NCBI GenBank assembly: GCA_913042065.1
Contig: CAJWKB010000014.1
Coordinates: 1-18,876, forward strand
Reading direction: 5' to 3'
DNA length: 18,876 nt
DNA from: an uncultured Alphaproteobacteria bacterium
GTDB taxonomy: Bacteria; Pseudomonadota; Alphaproteobacteria; Puniceispirillales; Puniceispirillaceae
Part shown: positions 16,028 through 18,876 of the stretch, one piece after another
Numbering within the stretch: position 1 is the first letter of the stretch
Layout of the letters: the number at the start of each line of letters is the position of its first letter
Notes under the pieces: model-generated
The model's input: the letters and a program-made list of their open reading frames with translations, nothing else
What the model was told of the DNA's origin: nothing
The model's database searches: none
Translations under genes and position numbers: made by a program

Positions 16028-16846
16028 ATGCCCGATCAAGATCCTGTTTCCGCCTTTCGCGCATTGAAGGGTCAGCGTAAGATTGTTTGCCTGACGGCCT
16101 ATACCGCCCCGATGGCAGCGGCTCTTGACCCGCATTGTGATCTGATGTTGGTCGGAGACTCGCTGGCGATGGTTGTCTATGGCATGGACAACACTCGCGA
16201 CATTGATCTCGATACGATGATCCGCCATGGCAAGGCCGTGATGCGGCAACGGGAGAAAGCCCTTGTGGTGATTGATCTGCCAGCCGGCAGCTACGAGGAC
16301 AGTCCACAACAGGCGCTCGCCAGCGCCCGCCGCGTGATTGATGAGACCGGGGCGCATGGCGTCAAACTCGAAGGTGGTGTCGCCATGCAGGCTCATGTGC
16401 AGGCCATTTGCAGTTCCGGTATTCCGGTAATGGGCCATATCGGTCTGTTGCCGCAGCACGCGGCCTCTGTCAAAAAGTTCCGAATCACCGGAAAGACGGA
16501 CGAAGAGGCCTCGCAGTTGATGCGTGATTGCGAGGCGCTGGCCGAAGCGGGCGTTTTCAGCATAGTCATGGAAGGAATGATCGAACCGGTTGCCAGCGCG
16601 GTTGCCGCCGCCTGCCCGGTGCCAAGCATCGGTATTGGCGCCTCGCCAAACTGTGACGGCCAGATTCTCGTGACCGAGGATATGCTTGGCATGTTTGACG
16701 CCTATATCCCAAAATTCGTGCGAAAATTTGCCACCCTGCAACCGGATATCACGGCAGCGGCCATAGCCTACCAACAGGCGGTCATAAGCGGTGATTTTCC
16801 CGAAGCCGATCATCTCTATTATCTTGAGGGCGAAAAGAAGACGTGA
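16028..16846 (+). CDS. panB: 3-methyl-2-oxobutanoate hydroxymethyltransferase
   Basis: PanB adds a hydroxymethyl group from methylene-tetrahydrofolate to ketoisovalerate, the first step to pantoate and CoA. From the ATG at 16028 it has 272 residues. Metal and catalytic residues of the family are in place: Asp44 in LVGDSLAM, Asp83 in VIDLPAGSY, Glu115 in VKLEGG and Glu182 in IVMEGM. MGHIGLLPQ (135-143) and IGIGASPNCDGQI (201-213) are also diagnostic. A TTG two codons earlier is in frame, but the AAGAG ribosome binding site is spaced correctly only for the ATG. Its stop overlaps the panC start as TGATG. It consumes the methylene-tetrahydrofolate that the gcv operon produces. No panE or panD is in the window. 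Confidence 0.96.
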   Translation: MPDQDPVSAFRALKGQRKIVCLTAYTAPMAAALDPHCDLMLVGDSLAMVVYGMDNTRDIDLDTMIRHGKAVMRQREKALVVIDLPAGSYEDSPQQALASARRVIDETGAHGVKLEGGVAMQAHVQAICSSGIPVMGHIGLLPQHAASVKKFRITGKTDEEASQLMRDCEALAEAGVFSIVMEGMIEPVASAVAAACPVPSIGIGASPNCDGQILVTEDMLGMFDAYIPKFVRKFATLQPDITAAAIAYQQAVISGDFPEADHLYYLEGEKKT

Positions 16847-17688
16847 TGAAGCAGGTCGTGCAGGACAGGCAAGACGCCAGAACACGCATCGCCGAATGGC
16901 GCGGCAAAGGCCTGACAAGCTGTCTCGTGCCAACAATGGGCGGCATACATGACGGTCATCTGGCGCTGATGGAGCGGGCCCGTGCGGTTGCCGACAGGGT
17001 CGTTGTCAGCATCTATGTGAACCCAACACAATTTGCCGCCAATGAGGATTTTGACAGCTATCCGCGTGGCTTGGAAGCAGATATGGCCTCTATCGGACAA
17101 CGGGCAGACATGGTCTACGCTCCTGTCGACCTATATCATCCATCGCATGCGACGCAGGTCAACCCAGCCGGTGCCGCGCTTGGACTAGAAAGTGAGTTCA
17201 GGCCGCATTTCTTCACCGGCGTTGCCACCGTCGTGCTGAAACTGCTGAATCAGTTGCCAACGGACTCTGCCATTTTTGGCCAGAAGGATTACCAGCAGCT
17301 TACGGTTATTCGCCAGCTTGTCCGCGATCTTGATTTGCCGGTTGAGATACTCGACCACCCAACTGTACGTGAGGCTGACGGCCTTGCGCTCTCATCACGC
17401 AACATCCACATGGCCGCCGAACATCGTGCCATTGCCCCGCAACTCCAAGCGATTTTGCGCAGAACGGCGCAACAGCTGCTGGCCGGAACGAGGCCGAAAA
17501 CTGCGTTGGTCGATGGCCGAGATCTGCTGCGCCGTTCAGGCTTTACCGGCATTGATTATCTGCAGCTGTGTAACCCGATGAATTTGCAGCCAACCGAGGC
17601 CGTCACCGCCGAGGCTAGACTGCTTGGTGCCGTGCATCTGGGGGCTGTGAGGTTGATTGACAATATTGCTCTTGGGGATGTCAAATAG
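16846..17688 (+). CDS. panC: Pantothenate synthetase (pantoate-beta-alanine ligase)
   Basis: PanC activates pantoate with ATP and joins it to beta-alanine. The 280-residue protein has the nucleotidyltransferase motif VPTMGGIHDGHLAL (28-41), YVNPTQF (57-63), FFTGVATVVLKL (122-133), FGQKDYQQL (144-152) with Lys147 near the phosphates, and VREADGLALSSRN (174-186). A GTG three bases earlier would overlap panB by four bases, but the ATG at 16846 has the better distance to AAGAAG. The overlap suggests coupled translation with panB. The next gene, an iron oxygenase, begins 3 bases after the stop, so all three genes form one transcript. Confidence 0.96.
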   Translation: MKQVVQDRQDARTRIAEWRGKGLTSCLVPTMGGIHDGHLALMERARAVADRVVVSIYVNPTQFAANEDFDSYPRGLEADMASIGQRADMVYAPVDLYHPSHATQVNPAGAALGLESEFRPHFFTGVATVVLKLLNQLPTDSAIFGQKDYQQLTVIRQLVRDLDLPVEILDHPTVREADGLALSSRNIHMAAEHRAIAPQLQAILRRTAQQLLAGTRPKTALVDGRDLLRRSGFTGIDYLQLCNPMNLQPTEAVTAEARLLGAVHLGAVRLIDNIALGDVK

Positions 17689-17691
17689 GCG

Positions 17692-18477
17692 ATGACCACG
17701 GCGCTGTCTGACATCATTGATTTTTCTGCCTGCCCGGTTTCCAACCCGCTTTTCGCCCGCCAATGCGCCGCCCGTCTGGCAAGCGACGGCATTCTCACAC
17801 TTCCCGGTTTTTTGCAGAGTGGTGCAGTTGATATGCTGGTCGCCGAGGCCGAGGCGCAGAAACATAACGCCTATTTCACCGCCTCCTCGCATAATGTCTA
17901 CCTGTCTGAACCGCGTCCAGGTCTTGATGCCAGTCATGTGTTCAATCGCCAGATCATATCCTCAAAGGGCTGTATCACGACCGATCAGGTGCCGGAACAA
18001 TCCAGGCTGAAAATCATCTATGATGCTCCGGAATTTCGGAAATTCATCGCAACGATCGTCGGTGAGCCGGCACTTTATGAATATGCCGATCCATTGTCAT
18101 CGATCAATGTGCACTACGCTGATGAGGGTCAGGAGCTGGGCTGGCATTTTGACAATTCAGAGTTTGCCATTACTTTGCTGTTACAGGCGCCGCAGTCTGG
18201 CGGGCAATTCGAATATGTCCGTGATTTGCGTGATGCAGAAGCTGGTGAGATGAATTTTGCCGGCGTTGCCGCTGTTCTCGACGGTGAAGCGGTGATCGAG
18301 CGGCCGACGGTGACACAGGGGACATTGATGCTGTTCCGAGGGCGCAATGCGATGCACCGCGTCACCCCCACCATCGGCAGAACGACCCGCATTCTTGTTG
18401 TGCTTGCCTATAATGCCGAACCCGGCATCGCCCTGTCCGAAGCCGCACGCATGACCTTCTTTGGCCGCCTTGGCTGA
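17692..18477 (+). CDS. 2-oxoglutarate/Fe(II)-dependent oxygenase in the panBC operon (substrate unknown)
   Basis: This is a 261-residue non-haem iron oxygenase of the double-stranded beta-helix fold. The iron triad is His152 and Asp154 in GWHFDNSEFA and His222 in AMHRVTP, with Arg230 or Arg233 placed to bind 2-oxoglutarate. SSINVHYADEGQELGWH and LLLQAPQSGGQFEYV are typical of a group that includes amino-acid hydroxylases and, I believe, the BesD/HalD-type halogenases. In those halogenases the Asp is replaced by Gly or Ala to make room for chloride. Here the Asp is kept, so hydroxylation is the better prediction. It begins 3 bases after panC and must be co-transcribed with panBC, which hints at a link to pantothenate, beta-alanine or branched-chain metabolites. 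That link is inference only. Confidence 0.88.
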   Translation: MTTALSDIIDFSACPVSNPLFARQCAARLASDGILTLPGFLQSGAVDMLVAEAEAQKHNAYFTASSHNVYLSEPRPGLDASHVFNRQIISSKGCITTDQVPEQSRLKIIYDAPEFRKFIATIVGEPALYEYADPLSSINVHYADEGQELGWHFDNSEFAITLLLQAPQSGGQFEYVRDLRDAEAGEMNFAGVAAVLDGEAVIERPTVTQGTLMLFRGRNAMHRVTPTIGRTTRILVVLAYNAEPGIALSEAARMTFFGRLG

Positions 18478-18480
18478 ACA

Positions 18481-18876
18481 TTACAGACGCAACTTGAAAC
18501 GAAACCCTAATCGCTGTTCCGTCCCTTTTGCAATGCTGGCAACCCGTGTTCGCCATTCAGAAAATGCAACCATTCCCAGCATGTCCTGCGGTTGGCCCAA
18601 GCGATAGGACAACCCATAATCCAGTTCCCGCTCACCTGCACCGAGATCAACAACATGATTGGCATAGGTGACACCACCATCAAGCGTTCGCGCTACCGGA
18701 ACCCGGTAGGTGAACTTGGCGGATTCAAGCTGCACCGGTTGGCTGATGCCAAAACGAACCTCATCTGCATGCGCCGTGTCAATACGAACGCCAACCACCC
18801 AACTCGATGAAATCACCAAATCAGCTTTTTCCATGAGGCTTGGCGCGTTGCCAATGTCAAGAATGGTGATCCCGGA
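18481..18876 (-). CDS. C-terminal fragment of a probable exported S8-peptidase/autotransporter-like protein (5' end outside window)
   Basis: The frame is open from the window edge to its stop at 18481, giving about 131 residues; an internal ATG at 18834 is not the true start. The sequence alternates polar and hydrophobic residues as in beta-strands: RFGISQPVQLESAKFTYRVP, then ARTLDGGVTY, GERELDYGLSYRLG and a final LGFRFKLRL ending in an aromatic/hydrophobic pattern. This layout resembles the C-terminal domain of alphaproteobacterial S8 serine peptidases and autotransporter-like proteins. No catalytic residues are within the visible part, so the function is tentative. It is convergent with the oxygenase gene with only 3 bases between stops, leaving no room for a separate terminator. 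Confidence 0.6.
   Translation of the reverse strand, partial: SGITILDIGNAPSLMEKADLVISSSWVVGVRIDTAHADEVRFGISQPVQLESAKFTYRVPVARTLDGGVTYANHVVDLGAGERELDYGLSYRLGQPQDMLGMVAFSEWRTRVASIAKGTEQRLGFRFKLRL

Noticed and set aside
15917..16936. 339-codon open frame on the minus strand opposite panB
   Set aside because: Its composition is Arg/His/Gly-rich as expected from the antisense of a G+C-rich gene, it resembles no family, and panB on the other strand has all catalytic residues.
1..18876. Mobile elements, CRISPR arrays, tRNA or rRNA genes
   Set aside because: I saw no transposase or integrase sequence, no regularly spaced direct repeats and no tRNA-like or rRNA-like stretches.

Overview
The window looks like a piece of chromosome from a marine-type alphaproteobacterium with moderate G+C. 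The evidence is a COQ9-family ubiquinone gene divergent from rpsU, a class III purK, a MetA-type homoserine acyltransferase, a two-aptamer glycine riboswitch ahead of gcvTHP, and an S8-peptidase/autotransporter-like C-terminus of a type common in this class. A SAR116-like origin is possible but is only an inference. All genes but one have clear family assignments. I see no insertion sequence, prophage, CRISPR array, tRNA or rRNA.

Layout. 1-600: the 3' end of purK (+), convergent with metA. 601-2356: metA and a COQ9-family gene, both on the minus strand. 2555-2827: rpsU (+, GTG start) with a clear terminator. 3037-6001: pntA-pntB (+), the proton-translocating transhydrogenase with a fused alpha subunit. 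6053-9294: a minus-strand operon of an M3-family oligoendopeptidase followed, in a TGATG overlap, by an ABC1/UbiB-type kinase, closed by a terminator-like hairpin. 9295-9798: a divergent control region holding a tandem glycine riboswitch and its probable terminator. 9799-14276: gcvT-gcvH-gcvP (+), then a gamma-glutamyltransferase-like Ntn hydrolase at 14334. 16028-18477: a very tight operon panB-panC-2OG/Fe(II) oxygenase (+). 18481-18876: the C-terminal part of a convergent minus-strand gene, probably the beta-barrel or tail of an exported protein.

How the genes fit together. Most are core metabolism: purines (purK), methionine (metA), ubiquinone (COQ9-like, UbiB-like), NADPH supply (pntAB), one-carbon units from glycine (gcvTHP under glycine control) and pantothenate/CoA (panBC). 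The cytoplasmic GGT-like enzyme sits directly behind the glycine cleavage genes. The least explained element is the non-haem iron oxygenase three bases behind panC. It keeps the full His-x-Asp...His iron triad and may act on a free amino acid or a pantothenate-related metabolite, but its substrate cannot be read from sequence.

The most useful second-look items are the oxygenase in the panBC operon, a P2 base mismatch in the second glycine aptamer, Glu111 in MetA (predicting acetyl-CoA rather than succinyl-CoA), the fused transhydrogenase alpha subunit with a five-codon overlapping upstream reading frame, and the alternative hairpins over the metA ribosome binding site.
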